Notes: a model not told the origin generated them from the letters alone. DNA of 64,000 nucleotides from Lepus europaeus (GCF_033115175.1 NC_084837.1:88176966-88240965); one strand, 5' to 3'. Numbered from the stretch's first letter, positions 22,616 to 34,640 are shown. Made by a program: numbers and translations.

Positions 22616-24055
22616 AGTGTATCACACTAGTACAATGTGCACGTGGCAACACAAACAGTGCTGAAACATGCATACGCCTGACAAAAATGTTCAAGTCTGT
22701 TCCTTTCTGAACTCTTCCCTCCCGAGTCATTCACCCTTGTTGACAGCTGGTAATGGGGATAATTTTAAAAGTTCTTGGAAAGTGGAATTCAAAATTTATT
22801 TTGGTGCAAACATTTTTTGAAATTCATGCATACTTTTTTCCCCCATAATGCACATTTTCCATGGATGTTTTGAAAGACCCCTCATGGAGAAGGGATGAAG
22901 TGACTGCCATGTCTGTATACCCAATCCCTGGGAAAGTCATTTTGAACCCAAGCGGTTGGTTACAGAGTTCATGCAGTAGTGACCCGGCTGTGCCACCTTT
23001 CGGCTAGGAAATGATCAGAGTTCAGGAAACTGGAGTATAAGCTATGATGGTAGACTGTGGATGAACACACCTACAGGGCTACAGAATTCTGAACCATGGC
23101 ATTTAAATTTTTTTGAAAAAAATTGATTTAAAAGGCAAGGTGACAAGATGGCGGAATAGGCAGGGAGCACACTGTTAGTCCGGGGGGAGAGAAAGTTTAA
23201 TATAAGTGGAGATACTGCAGGGTCAAGGAAGAGTAGGGGATGAAACAGCAGAGGAAACTCTTCCAGAACTAGTGATTCACAGTGGACCTGCGTGGAGAGC
23301 GTGGGAGCCCAAGTTCGGGACACCAGCGGCAGACTCAACACACCAGCGCTGGAACGCGAGGTGAGCCCAACCTCAATAGCCCGAGATACCAGCGGGCAAG
23401 CGGAAAGAGGAGGCTAGAGGGAACGAGGCTTGAAACTCCGTGGGGAAAAGTTCACCAGGCTAACTAGAAGAGAGATAGGAAAAAAATAAAAAAAGTGACC
23501 AATACAGACACAAGTTTCTCTCTCTCCGCTCACCTCTCAAAGGCGAGCAAGACAGAGCAGGCGCCATTTTGGACATACGTCATAAGCAGGGCGACCTCAG
23601 GTCTGCACCAGCCCTGAGCCTAGCAGAAACACCTGACTCTGGGGGGAGGGGTGAAATAACAGGAGATTAGCATCTAACTTGGCAACCCAGTGGGAGACTG
23701 CAGGAGAATTGGAGCCCACACTGAGGGCAGCAGAGATTCCCTGTGTGGTCCTTGGGAAAGAGCTTCCAATCTCTGGCTCCTGTGGGTATATCATTTGCCT
23801 GCTAACTACCTCCAATTACGTTCAGCTGTGCGGAATTACTTCCCTTTTAAATCAAAAAAAGAAAGAGAGATTTACCATACCTAACCTGGGAGTGTCATCT
23901 TTGACACACCCTCAACCCTGAGGAACCAAACACAGCTCTCAGTCCACACTCATCTCAAGCCTCTAAGGCTCCACTGAAAGCAGACAGTCCACTTAATATA
24001 GAGCCATAGTGTAACAAGAAAAAACACCACAGTGAAGAAACCAAATATCTCCAAC

Positions 24056-25093
24056 ATGCCAAACAACAAACACAAAAACCAAGCTAACAAGAACAAGGAA
24101 GACACTATGACGCCCCCAAATGAAAAAGACACCCCAATTCAAGATTATGAAGATGATGAGATCGAAGAAATGCAAGAAGCGGATCTCAAAAAATTGATAA
24201 GAACATTAAGAAGTTCTCAAAAACAAATTCTTGAACTACAGAAATCCTTAATGGACAAGATAGAAAATCTCTCTCGTGAAAGTGAAATATTAAGGAGGAA
24301 TCAAAATGAAATGAAACAACTAGTGGAACAAGAAACTGTGATAGTGACGAGAAATCATAATGAAATGAAGAATTCAATAGATCAAATGACAAACACATTA
24401 GAGAACCTTAAAAACAGAATGGGTGAAGCAGAAGAGAGAATATCAGACTTAGAAGACAGAGAACAGGAAAGGAAACAGGCAAACCAAAGAAAAGAAGAAG
24501 AAATTAGAAATCTAAAAAATATTGTCCGGAATCTACAGGATACTATTAAAAAACCCAACATTCGGGTTCTAGGAGTTCCTGAAGGCATGGAGAGGGAGAA
24601 AGGATTAGAAGGCATTTTTAGTGAGATACTAGCAGAAAATATCCCAGGTTTGGAGAAGGACAGAGGCATCTTAGTACAGGAAGCTTATAGAACCCCTAAT
24701 AAACATGACCAAAAGAGATCCTCACCACGACATGTTGTAATCAAACTCACCACAGTGAAACATAAAGAAAAGATCCTAAAATGTGCAAGAGAGAAACGTC
24801 AGATTACTCTTAGAGGATCTCCAATTAGACTCACAGCAGACTTCTCATCAGAAACCCTACAAGCTAGAAGGGAATGGCGAGACATAGCCCAGGTACTAAG
24901 AGAGAAAAACTGCCAGCCCAGAATACTATATCCTGCAAAGCTCTCATTTGTGAATGAAGGTGAAATTAAGACTTTTCATAGCAAACAGAAACTAAAAGAA
25001 TTTGTTGCCACTCATCCTGCCCTGCAAAAGATGCTTAAAGATGTGTTACACACAGAAACACAGAAACATGGTCACCAATATGAAAGAAGGTAA
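24056..25093 (+). CDS. L1 ORF1 protein (RNA-binding chaperone), intact
   Basis: 345 codons from the first ATG (the frame opens 8 codons earlier without ATG). The N-terminus is Asn/Lys-rich. A long coiled coil follows (about residues 35-165, repeated NEMK and heptad-spaced Leu/Ile). Next come an RRM-like core (IRVLGVPEG) and the C-terminal domain with ARREWRDIAQ, QPRILYPAKLSF and EGEIKTF. This is the complete ORF1p architecture at normal length (human 338 aa). ORF1p forms trimers that coat L1 RNA. No frameshift or stop is present, so the insertion is young or its frame has been spared. Confidence 0.93.
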   Translation: MPNNKHKNQANKNKEDTMTPPNEKDTPIQDYEDDEIEEMQEADLKKLIRTLRSSQKQILELQKSLMDKIENLSRESEILRRNQNEMKQLVEQETVIVTRNHNEMKNSIDQMTNTLENLKNRMGEAEERISDLEDREQERKQANQRKEEEIRNLKNIVRNLQDTIKKPNIRVLGVPEGMEREKGLEGIFSEILAENIPGLEKDRGILVQEAYRTPNKHDQKRSSPRHVVIKLTTVKHKEKILKCAREKRQITLRGSPIRLTADFSSETLQARREWRDIAQVLREKNCQPRILYPAKLSFVNEGEIKTFHSKQKLKEFVATHPALQKMLKDVLHTETQKHGHQYERR

Positions 25094-28000
25094 AGGAAGG
25101 AAACCTCACAGCAAAAGATCACAGGAAGCTCAATTTCTCTTTGACATAGAATTAAACTCTGATGCTCTGTTAAAGCAATGTGTTAAAGTAATCTATTATG
25201 TTCTCTTGATGTCTGTTAAATTCTAATTGTTCAAAAACAGCTGAATTTTTATTAAGAGCTATGGGTTATTTAAATATGTGCTTATTTTCAAAAATTTGAA
25301 TAATCACCTTGTAACAGTGATCAAATTTGGTCTATGTTATGTCATGATTTTAAGGAATCTTATTTCAACCAGATATTTTGGATTTTGAGCCTTCTTGGCA
25401 TTCTTGACAGGCATTCAAAAAATCAAAGTTTCAAACAATCTGGTCTCTAAAATTTCCAGTAAATCCTGGACTTTGGTTTTTCCAGTTTGGGCCCAACTGA
25501 AAAAATCGAAGGATCTATGTCTCTCATCTTATAGAGACACCAACTAATCAGTCTATTTGGATGATATTAGAAGGACTGTCAAGATGTGATGTGGTACCAG
25601 ACTTTAAGTTTCTATAATGGAAAATGCTATTAATACAAATGTTTGAGAATTAAAAAGTCTAATGATCTTGTGTTACTAGACATGATAGTTATCTTAATGA
25701 GAAAGCCCCAGAGGCCTAAAGGGTTAAATACTTGTAAAATCCTACAGGTGCTTTCAAAAATACTGTGAAGGAAGCAAGTGCCTCTTGTTGGTTGATGAGT
25801 TTATAATTTTAAACATGGCGACTTAAAGTCTTTTGTCATCCACAGTTATATATGATGTGCTGCTCATAAAACTAAAGCGTTGTTGGTTTTGTGTTTAGCT
25901 GTCCTCCTATAGGTTCCTATGGACTTTTTCCAGCCACTTTTATTGTATTCAGTACTTTGGGATGGCTCTGTAAACAGATGAAGCCAATAATGTATTAACA
26001 GTACCAACAGAGAGAAAGTATGGTTAACTGAGGTTACTAAAAAGAAAAAGCAATTCAAATCAATTGGCAATCTACAGAAAGAGTTAAAGATTTTAAAAGC
26101 TATTATTAAAATTGCTATATTGGTCTATTATGCTATATTATATGTGTGTACATATTGTATGTCCACATGGGGAAATTTTATTAAGAGTTTTATTTTAAAT
26201 GGCTTATAGATAAGATTGTCCATAAATTTAAGCTGCTAAAATCAATCAAAGATACATTTTAATTTGAGTGACCTGAATCTGTGTATCATATGTTTTAAAC
26301 GTGTTGGTAGAAAGAAACTAAAAACATTTTAGATGGTTGTGCTTAAGTTTACTGGCTAAACAAACTACACCATGTTAGATATTTAAGAGGTGTTTTCAAA
26401 TACATGATTCTTAAAATTTATAGAAGGCATTGGACCTTCTGGTAAATGTTTTCTTAAGTTGTTATCTAATGGTTGAAACTGTTTGCTAAGTATTCATGTG
26501 ATATTGCTATTGTCAGCAAGCGATCTAGGACTTGCTCCCTCATTTCTCCATTCTAAGCCCAACTTGTTCTTTCATTTCTCTATTCTCTTCAAGGTAGGAA
26601 ACTAATTCTATTATGAAGGAATCTGTAGGATGCACAGTTTAATCTTTAGACCTTATAAAAGAGATGGCTAACATTTTTCTGTAATAGCATAGCCAAAATA
26701 AGAACTTAAATAATAATCTCATAGCTAGATTCACTTCGCCATCAGCGAAGTATACAGTAAGTAGAAAAATCCTCCCTTTCAGACCAAAGGGAAAGAAAGT
26801 TTTAAAGTGAGAATATAATTTTCCTCATGGGCATTGTCTACCTTAGAAAAACTACTACAGAACATGCCTGTGACTATAGACTTGTAGTTCAGGCCACTGA
26901 AGATTAGAGATGGGACACGGGCACTCCCTTGACTTGCATCCTCTGGTCTGCTTTAACACAAACCAGGAGGAAAAGAAAGCTCGGCATCAGAAGCAATGGG
27001 TGGCAGGCCTATTAATGGCTGATCTGTACAGTGATCTGCCCTCAAGCAGACCCAACAGGCCAGTCCACTGCAGTGGCTTTCAATGTGGTAAGCCTGGGCT
27101 TCAGCAGAAGTCAGCTTGTGAAGAGCCCTGGCAGCTCTGCCAAGAGTTGGATCACTGGAAATGGACCTGCCCTGGAGTCGAAGGATGCCCAGGTCAGAGC
27201 CACAGATCTTATTGGCTCTAAGCTGAAAAGCCCTTCACTCAGCCCAACTTCCAAAGTGACCACTGCAGCTGAGGGGATGGTCAAGTAGGGTCAGCAACAT
27301 TGCAGGCAGAACTGTACATTTCTTGTTAGAGATGCCCCCTGCCTTTACCTGGCCAGCTCTCCTCCCAGGCCAGCCAAGTAATGAAAGTCAACAGAGTGCC
27401 TTCCCCTAGGAGGTTCACACCTCCCTTAGGATATACCCCATGTGAAGAGATAGATAGGTCTGGGCCTCTGAATTTACAAGGCCTAAAGCCCACCAGATTA
27501 TTATCAAGCCCCTTCTATCAGGTTCTATTTGCCACTCAATCAGAAAACTTAATTGTAGCTTAGACAGCACCTTTCTTAGCTCCTCTAATAATGACTCTGT
27601 CCTTTGTTCTAGGCCCTGTCTAGTGCACTTGGGCCTCATTCCTTTGTAATCATAACCTCTACTCTACCACCAATGGCTCTACTCCCAACCTGTGTGTACT
27701 GATGGTCCTCTTCCCCACTTAATGCTGTATAATTGTTCAAACCTGGTAAATGCCACTCTTAGGATCATTGGTTACTATCCTCACTCTGTCTTTTATGACC
27801 TTGTCTAAATATGATCAGAGTCGGCAAACTTGGAAGGCTTCCATAGCCTTGGCAACTCATGACAACAGCCTAGGGTGGTTACTGGCGCCATAAACTAGAG
27901 TGTCAATTTGCTGGGTCAACAACAGGAGCCACTGTGCACTTGTTCCTCATGTGGGATCTCAGTCCTTAATGTGCTGTACATTGTGATTTAATGCTATAAC

Positions 28001-28246
28001 TAGTACTCAAACAGTATGTTTCACTTTGTGTTTCTATGTGGGTGCAAACTGTTGAAATCTTTATACTAAATTGATCTTCTGTATATAAAGAGAATTGAAA
28101 ATGAATGTTGATGCAAATGGAAGGGGAGAGGGAGCGGGAGAGGGGAGGGTTGCAGGTGGGAGGGAAGTTATGGGAGGGGGAAGCCATTGTAATCCATAAG
28201 CTGTACACTGGAAATTTATATTCATTAAATAAAAGTTAAAAAAAAA
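25094..28246 (+). other. Long 3' region of the ORF1-only L1 element
   Basis: AT-rich to about 26.9 kb and of mixed composition after that. Frames of 103 and 85 codons at 26910-27288 resemble nothing I recognise. The terminal 400 nt match my memory of the rabbit L1 3' UTR. The origin of 25.1-27.3 kb is unclear: it could be unusual 3' UTR or captured sequence. Confidence 0.5.
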
Positions 28247-28572
28247 AAAAGGCAAGGTGACAGAGCGAGAGCGAAGAGAGCAAGAGAGTGAGAGAGAGGG
28301 AAGAGCGAGCTTCCATCTACTGGTTCACTCCCCAAATACCCATGACAGCTAGGTCTGGGCCAGGGCATAGTCAGGAGCCAGAAACTCCATCTGCGTCTCC
28401 CACGTGGGTGTCGGGGATCCTCGCATGTGGGCCCTCCTCTGCTGCCGTCCCAGCTGCGTTAGAGGAAGCTGGATTGGAAGTGGAGCGGCCGGGACTTGAA
28501 CCCGCGCTCTGCTATGGGATGCAGGAGTCCTAAGTGGCAGCATAACCTGCTGGGCCACCGCGCCTGCCCCTC

Positions 28573-29584
28573 CCCGCCACGTTTCAGTACCCACCCTGCC
28601 CTTACCTGGACTCCCGGAGTCTCAGGGACTCCACTTGTAAGTTACGGCTGGCAGGAGGGATGATGCTGGCTATTAACGTGAATGACCTCGTGATTCCAAA
28701 GGCTCCCCTAAATGTGTAAAAGTACCCGGTCTGTCTGAGGAGTCAGTGTATTTCCACCTGGACGCCTCTCCGTGGGAGACACATCGGAGGAGAAATGGCC
28801 TCTGAGGTTGCTCTGCTGCTTCCATTAGGGATAATTTCATTGCCTATATGTTCGAGGCTGTTCATCCTGGGTTTTCACTTTTCCCAGCAGATCCAATGGC
28901 TCCCTTCTGGCATTCTAAACGCCCTGTGAATCCCCGTAATCCACTTTACAATGATTACTCTAAAATGTTCTGCTTAACTCTTGCTAATTTTTCAAAGGGA
29001 AACTTATTTTGCTCTCACCAAATGGTGTGTCTCAGCAAGATTTTTAGCGCTGTGTGCTTCGCCTACCGAGAGTTTTGTCCTTCTGCCACTAAGGGGCGCT
29101 GCTTCATCGTTTTGGTTTGAGTTTTTAGGGGTCTCTCTGCTGAAGTCCCCCTCTGGGCTGATGCCTTCCTGGAAACTTGGCCTTTCACATCGTGCCCTTA
29201 AAATGCATTCCATGACTCCAGGCAACACACACACCTCAGATGCTCCAACCTTAATTAGCAACCAGGCTTCATTGATTGATAAAGAAAAAGAAAATCATTT
29301 AATCTTGAAACAATCGAAGGGGAAATTCACTTGTGCAGATAGCTGCTTATAATTAAAAAAATAGAAGCACCACTGTTTATTGTTTAATTTTTAGCATTGA
29401 TGTCATTTGGTACAATTACACGTTCATCTGTCTTGCAGGGTTTTTATTTCCAGCAATGATAAATGCTTATTGCATTGGATTAATGTACTTTATGGAGTCT
29501 TTGTTTATTTTGCTATTTTATTATGGATATGTTTGAATGTGGGAAAGTGAATTCCATTTGAGTCTTGTATTAAGACAATGAATT
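28573..29584. other. Stretch without a recognised gene or repeat
   Basis: Non-SINE intergenic DNA. A 123-codon + frame at 28981-29352 shows no family resemblance and I treat it as chance. Confidence 0.4.
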
Positions 29585-30262
29585 AGGGGCTGACACTGTG
29601 GTGTAGTAGGTTAATCCTCCACCTGTGGTGCCGGCACTCCACATGGGCGCTGGTTCTAGTACCCGGCTGCTCCTCTTCCCATCCAGCTCTCTGCTATGGC
29701 CTGGAAAAGCAGTGGAAGATGGCCCAAGTGGTTGGGCCCCTGCACCAGCATGGGAGACCCGAAAGAAGCTCCTGGCTCCTGGCTTCGGATTGGTGCAGCT
29801 CCGGCCGTTGTGGCAATTTGGGGAGTGAACCAGAGGATGGAAGACCTTTTTCTCTCTCTCCCTCTCACTGTCTGTAACTCTACTTTTCAAATAAATAAAT
29901 AAAAACCTTTTTTTTTTTTTTGACAGGCAGAGTGGATAGTGAGAGAGAGAGACAGAGAGAAAGGTCTTCCTTTTTGCCGTTGGTTCACCCTCCAATGGCC
30001 ACTGCGGCTGGCACATCGTGCTGATCCGAAGCCAGGAGCCAGGTGCTTCTCCTGGTCTCCAATGCGGCTGCAGGGCCAAGGACTTGGGCCATCCTCAACT
30101 GCATTCCCGGGCCACAGCAGAGAGCTGGCCTGGAAGAGGGGCAACCGGGATAGAATCCGGTGCCCAGACCGGGACTAGAACCCAGTGTGCAGGTGCCGCA
30201 AGGCGGAGGATTAGCCTGTTAAGCCACGGTGCCGGCCTCAAATAAATAAATCTTTAAAAAGA
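29585..30262 (+). mobile_element. + SINE with a - C-SINE inserted in its poly(A) tail
   Basis: The outer + SINE runs 29585-29904; the inner - C-SINE 29905-30238 (14 T, GACAGGCAGAGTGG...GTGCCGGCC). The outer tail TCAAATAAATAAAT appears on both sides as a target-site duplication. Confidence 0.85.
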
Positions 30263-30508
30263 GAAAGAGAAGGAGACAGAAATTTTCCATTGATGGCTCA
30301 ATCCCTAATTGGCTGGAATGGCCAGGGCTGGGCCAGCCCAAAGCCAGGAGCCAGGAGCTTCATCCAGGTCCGCCACCTTCTGCTGCCTCCCATGTGCGTT
30401 AGCAAGGAGCTGGATGGAAGTGGAGCAGCTGGGACATGAACTGGCACCACATGGGATGCCAGAGTCAAGGCGGAGGCTTAGCCTACTACGCCCCAGTGCC
30501 AGCCACCC
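30258..30508 (-). mobile_element. C-type SINE, - strand
   Basis: AAAGAGAAGGAGACAGAAA, a diverged GGCTCAATCCCTAATTGG, AAAGCCAGGAGCCAGGAGC, ending CCCCAGTGCCAGCC. Follows directly on the nested SINE pair. Confidence 0.8.
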
Positions 30509-30831
30509 TGTACAAGTTTCCTAATCTCCTCTGCAGAGCACCGGTGTATTAATTAGGGTAATGCTAGCTGCTACAAGTTTATATCTCCAAGAATCCACCA
30601 AGAATGCTCCCAGGTTCAGGTAGGCAAGGTTTTGCTCTGCAGAGTCCTCCAGGTTTCCAAGTTGACTGGGGAGAGGGGAGGATCCGCCATCTTTAATGAT
30701 GACTTCCCAGAAGCCTGGGGCCTTGGCATCCAGCAGTAGATCCAGGTGGAGCATGCATGGGGGTCGCCATGGGCCAGGTCTGGACGTGGGGCCACTACAT
30801 TCCACCCATTAGAAGTCAGTCAAGATGCCAG

Positions 30832-31150
30832 CGCTGGGATATAGTGGGTAAAGCCACCGCCTGCAGCACCAGCATCCTATATAAGTGCTGGTTCCAGACC
30901 CGGCTGCTGTACTTCCAATCCAGCTCTCTGCTATGGCCTGGGAAAGCAGCAGAAGATGGCCCAAGTCCTTGGGCCCCTGCACCCATGTGGGAGACCTGGA
31001 AGAAGCTCCTGGCTCCTGGCTTCGGATCAGCTCAGCTCCAGCCATTGCAGCCATTTGGGGAGTGTGCCAGCGGATGGAAGACCTTTCTCTCCCTCTCTGC
31101 CTCTCTGTAACTCTGCCTTTCAAATAAATAAATACTTAAAAAAAAAAAGT
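30832..31150 (+). mobile_element. C-type SINE, + strand
   Basis: CAGCGCTGGGATATAGTGGG head to a CAAATAAATAAATAC-poly(A) tail; imperfect flanking AAGTCnGTCA repeats. Confidence 0.88.
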
Positions 31151-31479
31151 CCGTCACATGGCCACACCTATCTATCTGCCAGGGAGGCTGGGGAGTGTGG
31201 TTCATCTCTGTGCCACAGAAAAGGAGGACATGACGCTGATGGACAGAGTCAGTGTCCACCACAACAAATCACGCACTGAGGGACGGTGCCGAGACTCGGA
31301 GGAGGTGTTGTGATGGACACTGGACTCACTGGCTCCTGGGGACAGCGGGGCAGGGCAGGGCAGGGCGGCAGGGACAAAGAGAGCAGTGGAGGCCTGGACA
31401 TCGTCAGGGAAGGGCAGAGCAGACTGACTCCTCTGGGCTAAGGGTTTCCACTGAGGAACCCCGGTAGTCACAGATGCTG

Positions 31480-31845
31480 TTCACCAAAGGCTGTCACTGC
31501 CCTGCCTTCAGGCCATGGGGTGGGAAGGCAACTCCTGCCCCAGCCACGCCCATTGCTGGGGGTGTGGTCATGGGACTAAGTTCTGGCATGGTGTTACTGG
31601 ACCTGATAGCCCACTTGATGCGGGGTAGGGAGAACAGAGCCCAGGGACAGGGCAGGAGCTCACAACAACAAACAAACAAAAGTTACTGAACAAGAGCGAG
31701 GTTTTAGATGTGTAATTGCTGGTCAGGCTTGCTTCCACATTTTTGTCTCATTCCATGACACAGAAGTTTCTCATCTTCAGAAAAACTCCCATTGTCTTCA
31801 GCTTGTCTCACACGGTAGGCCAACGTCTAGCCAGCTCCCTTAACA
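31480..31845 (-). mobile_element. Retroviral 3' LTR (5' part), ERV relic
   Basis: Starts TGTTAAGG (- strand) at 31845, directly after the polypurine tract. Its first 120 nt are clearly related to two other LTR-like segments near 40.2 and 42.2 kb. Its inner boundary is uncertain; the LTR may extend to about 31.2 kb. Confidence 0.65.
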
Positions 31846-31874
31846 CCTCCCCTCAAGAGAAGTAACCCACAGTC

Positions 31875-32201
31875 TTATGCGGGGCAGGGGGAGAGTGAAG
31901 GTCCATATTCTGCATTGTCTTCAAGCTGGCATATGGGGGCGTGGAGCTGGTTACGGGTACTCTTCTCTTGAGGTCTGCCCTGTGGTGTTGGAAAAGATGG
32001 TCCGGCATGGTTCACCGGGCTGATCATGTCATCTGATGGACGCACAGACTGGAGGCCCTGCCTCATCATCATCTGGAGCCGCACACCTTCTATTCTGTTA
32101 GAGACAAAACAAACGGGTGCAGTAAAGACACAGGGTCCAAGGAGCAGTGAGAGTATGAGAGCTATAAGGCCAAGGAGAGACAAAAACCGGGATTTCCACA
32201 A
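31875..32201 (-). pseudogene. Endogenous retrovirus envelope TM C-terminal remnant
   Basis: A 108-codon - strand frame holding a hydrophobic membrane-spanning segment, a short Cys-containing boundary and a basic cytoplasmic-tail-like stretch typical of class I envelope TM subunits. It lacks the fusion peptide and ectodomain. A purine tract (TTGAGGGGAGG) lies immediately between it and the LTR start at 31845, as expected for a polypurine tract. Confidence 0.7.
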
Positions 32202-32499
32202 CCCAGTGTGGCGCCAGAGATTCCAACCCTGTTCAGCCTGGTCCTAGCGCTGCCTGGCCTCAGCCAAGAGATGGTAAATACAGTTTACATTGTCCTGTTT
32301 GACCCAAACACAACCATCTCGCAGCACACCCCCTTGGGCAGCAGTTAGCATGCCTAAGACCCCCTGTTTTGAAGGACTAGGCTTGGCCATCCTTGCGCAG
32401 GGCCCTAACCATGACAGCCTTTCCCTGGGAAAAGGCTGTGTTTTGTTCTCTCCCTGCTTTATTATTTCCTGTATCTAGGGATCTACAACCGGCTAAAGA

Positions 32500-33240
32500 A
32501 ACGGCGGAGCTGTCTTAAGGCTGTCAGAGCAGGGCTTTGCTGCACGGCCCATGTCCTCTCTGGGTCAGCCTCTGTCCCCAGGGGTGAGCACGAGCCCTAA
32601 ACAGTCTACTTCTGACAGTAACCACCTTCTGCTAGGAAGTTAAGGGTGTTAGTCAAAGGTCCCAACCTGGAGTCTTGAGAGAACACAGCAGCAAATCGTC
32701 TACATATTCAAGGATCTCTCTACCTGCCTCAAGAGACTGGTTCTTTAGGTGCTCTGCAGGGGCCTGTCCAAATAGGTGGTAGCACTGTCCAAGTTAGCTG
32801 TAACTCTATGCCATTGGCAACTAAGAACCCACAGGAGGGGCCTTTAGGCTTAATGATAATAGAGCAGGCCAGGTATGTGTGAGGCCCAGACCTCTCTTCA
32901 CATGGGGTATTGGAAGAGACATTGCAACACAGGCATAAATCTCCTTAGGGAAGGCACCATGTGAACTCTCATTACCAGGCAGGACCGGGAAGGAGGTTAG
33001 CACAGAGTAGGCAACTCCAGAATCTAAAAGAAAAGGCATGGCCTGCCTGCAGCATCCAACGACCCTAGGCCCTGGCCCCCCGGTAGCAACGCTCGGCTTG
33101 GGAGCAGATGGAGGGAAGGGCTTCCTGGGCACAGGGCCAGCAGGGCCTGTGGTGCTGACCTGGGAGTCCCCCTGCCCTCGGGGCAATGCGGTGACCCAGC
33201 TCTTGGCAGAGAGGCCAGGGCTCTTTCAGAGGCCAGCTTC
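32500..33240 (-). pseudogene. Endogenous retrovirus gag-pro-pol remnant (class I, decayed)
   Basis: On - strand, from high to low coordinates: a degenerate nucleocapsid zinc-knuckle-like stretch near 33.2 kb, a protease-like segment with the D-S-G active-site triad (33016-33024), then reverse transcriptase with a YVDD motif (32695-32706) and the following helix region. The distance from protease triad to YVDD is only about 320 nt, so most of the RT fingers/palm is deleted, and several stops interrupt the frame. The endonuclease/integrase and surface-envelope regions are missing. It cannot encode functional products. Confidence 0.8.
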
Positions 33241-34640
33241 TGTTGTGACAGCTGCTCGCCCCGTGCCCTGGCTTCCACGTGGAACGCAGATGCTATGTGG
33301 GCAGAAGTGGCCTCACTGGGTCTCCTCGATGGCAGGCAGATCACTGCGGAAAGCAGCTATCGGCTGGGCCTGCCATCGCTCCTCCACCACTCCACCTGCT
33401 TAGCTCCTTCCTCTTCCTTCTGGTCTCTGTCACAGTAGACCTGGGGCAGCCTTTCGCATGTCAGCCAAGGGGGTGCTCGGCCCTATCCCTAACGTTTGAA
33501 GCTTCCTTCTACTACCAGGAATGGCCCGAGTTGGGAACCTACAGTCAGGGGCATCTTTAGACTGTGTGTTTTCCTGTGAGCGAGGAGAACCGTGTCCTTC
33601 TGGTAAGAGTAAACGTGTCAGTGAGCTCACACCGTCCATCTATCCATGTAGAGCTTCCCATCTCCCTCTTTGTGTCTCGTATTGTAAAGAGGCCTCCTGC
33701 CCTGAGCATTCCCCCAGGAGCCGTTCAGTCCCTCGTGTCCTGTAGGGGGTACCTCCCAGTGGCTTCTACACTCAAGGCTGAGGGCTGAATCTCCAAGCAC
33801 AGGAGAGCAGAGGGCACAGGGACGCTGGGTACCCACAGGGGCACTGTTCTGCGGTGGCAGTTCTTTTGGCTTTGCCTCAGGGTGGGCTCTTGGTGGCAGA
33901 TTAAGTTTTAGCATGGATGAGTCCAGCTTGCAGTTTTTATAGAGTTCATGATTTTCTCTTAGCGCCATAAAGGCCTGCACGTCGGGGACTTCTGTCCACT
34001 TACTGTGCCCACGGCAGAACAGGTCTAGCTATAAAATGGTATTATAATTTAAAGTTCCATTTTCTGGCCAGGCTTTCTGGTCACCTAATTTTTATTGTGG
34101 CCAGGTGGTGCTGCAAAGAGAAATTAGCCATTTCATTCATCCTTAAAGTCAGTGAAGGAGGGGGGGTCAAACCGTGACCAATTTTTGAGAATCCGTCCTA
34201 GAGGTGAGCCGAGGGGGATGAGGGTCAGTTCCCCATCTGAAAGGGAACAGGGAAGCTAGGGCAGGCGTCCCCGCCATCCGAAGCGCTGCCACCTCCCGAC
34301 GCCTGGAGAGCTCCATGTAAGTTCTTCCCAGGGCTTCGGGAGTGAGCGTGGAGCTTGTGGGCTGCGGGCCAGGGGATTCCACACTTCACTGGCATTTACC
34401 CCATACCCCATTAATGTGTTGACCACACAGCCCGGCTCATTTCTGGTATCCGTATGCACCACATGAGCCATCTGCAACCGTGTCTAAGTGTCCTTGGGGA
34501 CCTCTCCTGTCTTTTGGCTCACCTCCCACAAAATGCCCGGCTATTTAACGTTCAGCTTGTCTGAGCCTCTGTCAGTCACCCTGTAGAGCATCTGGCCTGT
34601 TGACAGAGCCTGCTGGCTTGGGCAGGACAAGAGCATGCAT
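33240..34640 (-). mobile_element. Probable gag/leader part of the ERV relic
   Basis: Lies upstream (- strand) of the nucleocapsid-like stretch, is free of SINEs, and has several broken - strand frames rich in Pro and charged residues. No domain is firmly recognised; assigned by position between pol and the missing 5' LTR. Confidence 0.4.

Larger units (their letters stand above)
23146..28246 (+). mobile_element. L1-derived retrotransposon, ORF1-only (no ORF2), with 16-bp TSD
   Basis: The element starts with the AAGATGGCGGAATAGG-type L1 5' end, has a GC-rich 5' UTR of about 0.9 kb and one intact ORF1, and ends with a rabbit-type L1 3' UTR, a G-rich tract (about 28118-28190), AATAAA and poly(A). 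Identical 16-bp flanks AAAAGGCAAGGTGACA occur at 23130-23145 and 28247-28262, and the target ATTT|AAAA fits L1 endonuclease. The 3.1 kb after ORF1 holds no open frame above about 100 codons and no reverse-transcriptase motif that I can see. It therefore moved as a unit without its own ORF2, like a half-LINE (HAL1-type) or an internally deleted L1. It split a pre-existing - strand SINE. Confidence 0.85.
23108..28572 (-). mobile_element. C-type SINE split by the L1 insertion (23108-23145 and 28263-28572)
   Basis: The left part is the T-rich tail and GATTTAAAAGGCAAGGTGACA; the right part resumes with GAGAGAG, TTCCATCTACTGGTTCACTCCCCAAAT and ends CCACCGCGCCTGCCCC. Removing the L1 and one TSD copy restores a continuous - strand SINE. 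Confidence 0.85.

Noticed and set aside
22616-23107. Possible DNA transposon (TTTTGGTGCAAACATTTTT resembles mariner-type ends)
   Set aside because: No inverted partner or TA duplication found; a short AT-rich resemblance is not enough.
29004-29352. Frames of 85 (-) and 123 (+) codons
   Set aside because: No domain, no splice context, and overlapping each other on opposite strands.
32821-33186. 121-codon - frame as a cellular gene
   Set aside because: It contains the retroviral protease-like D-S-G segment and lies in series with other retroviral remnants.
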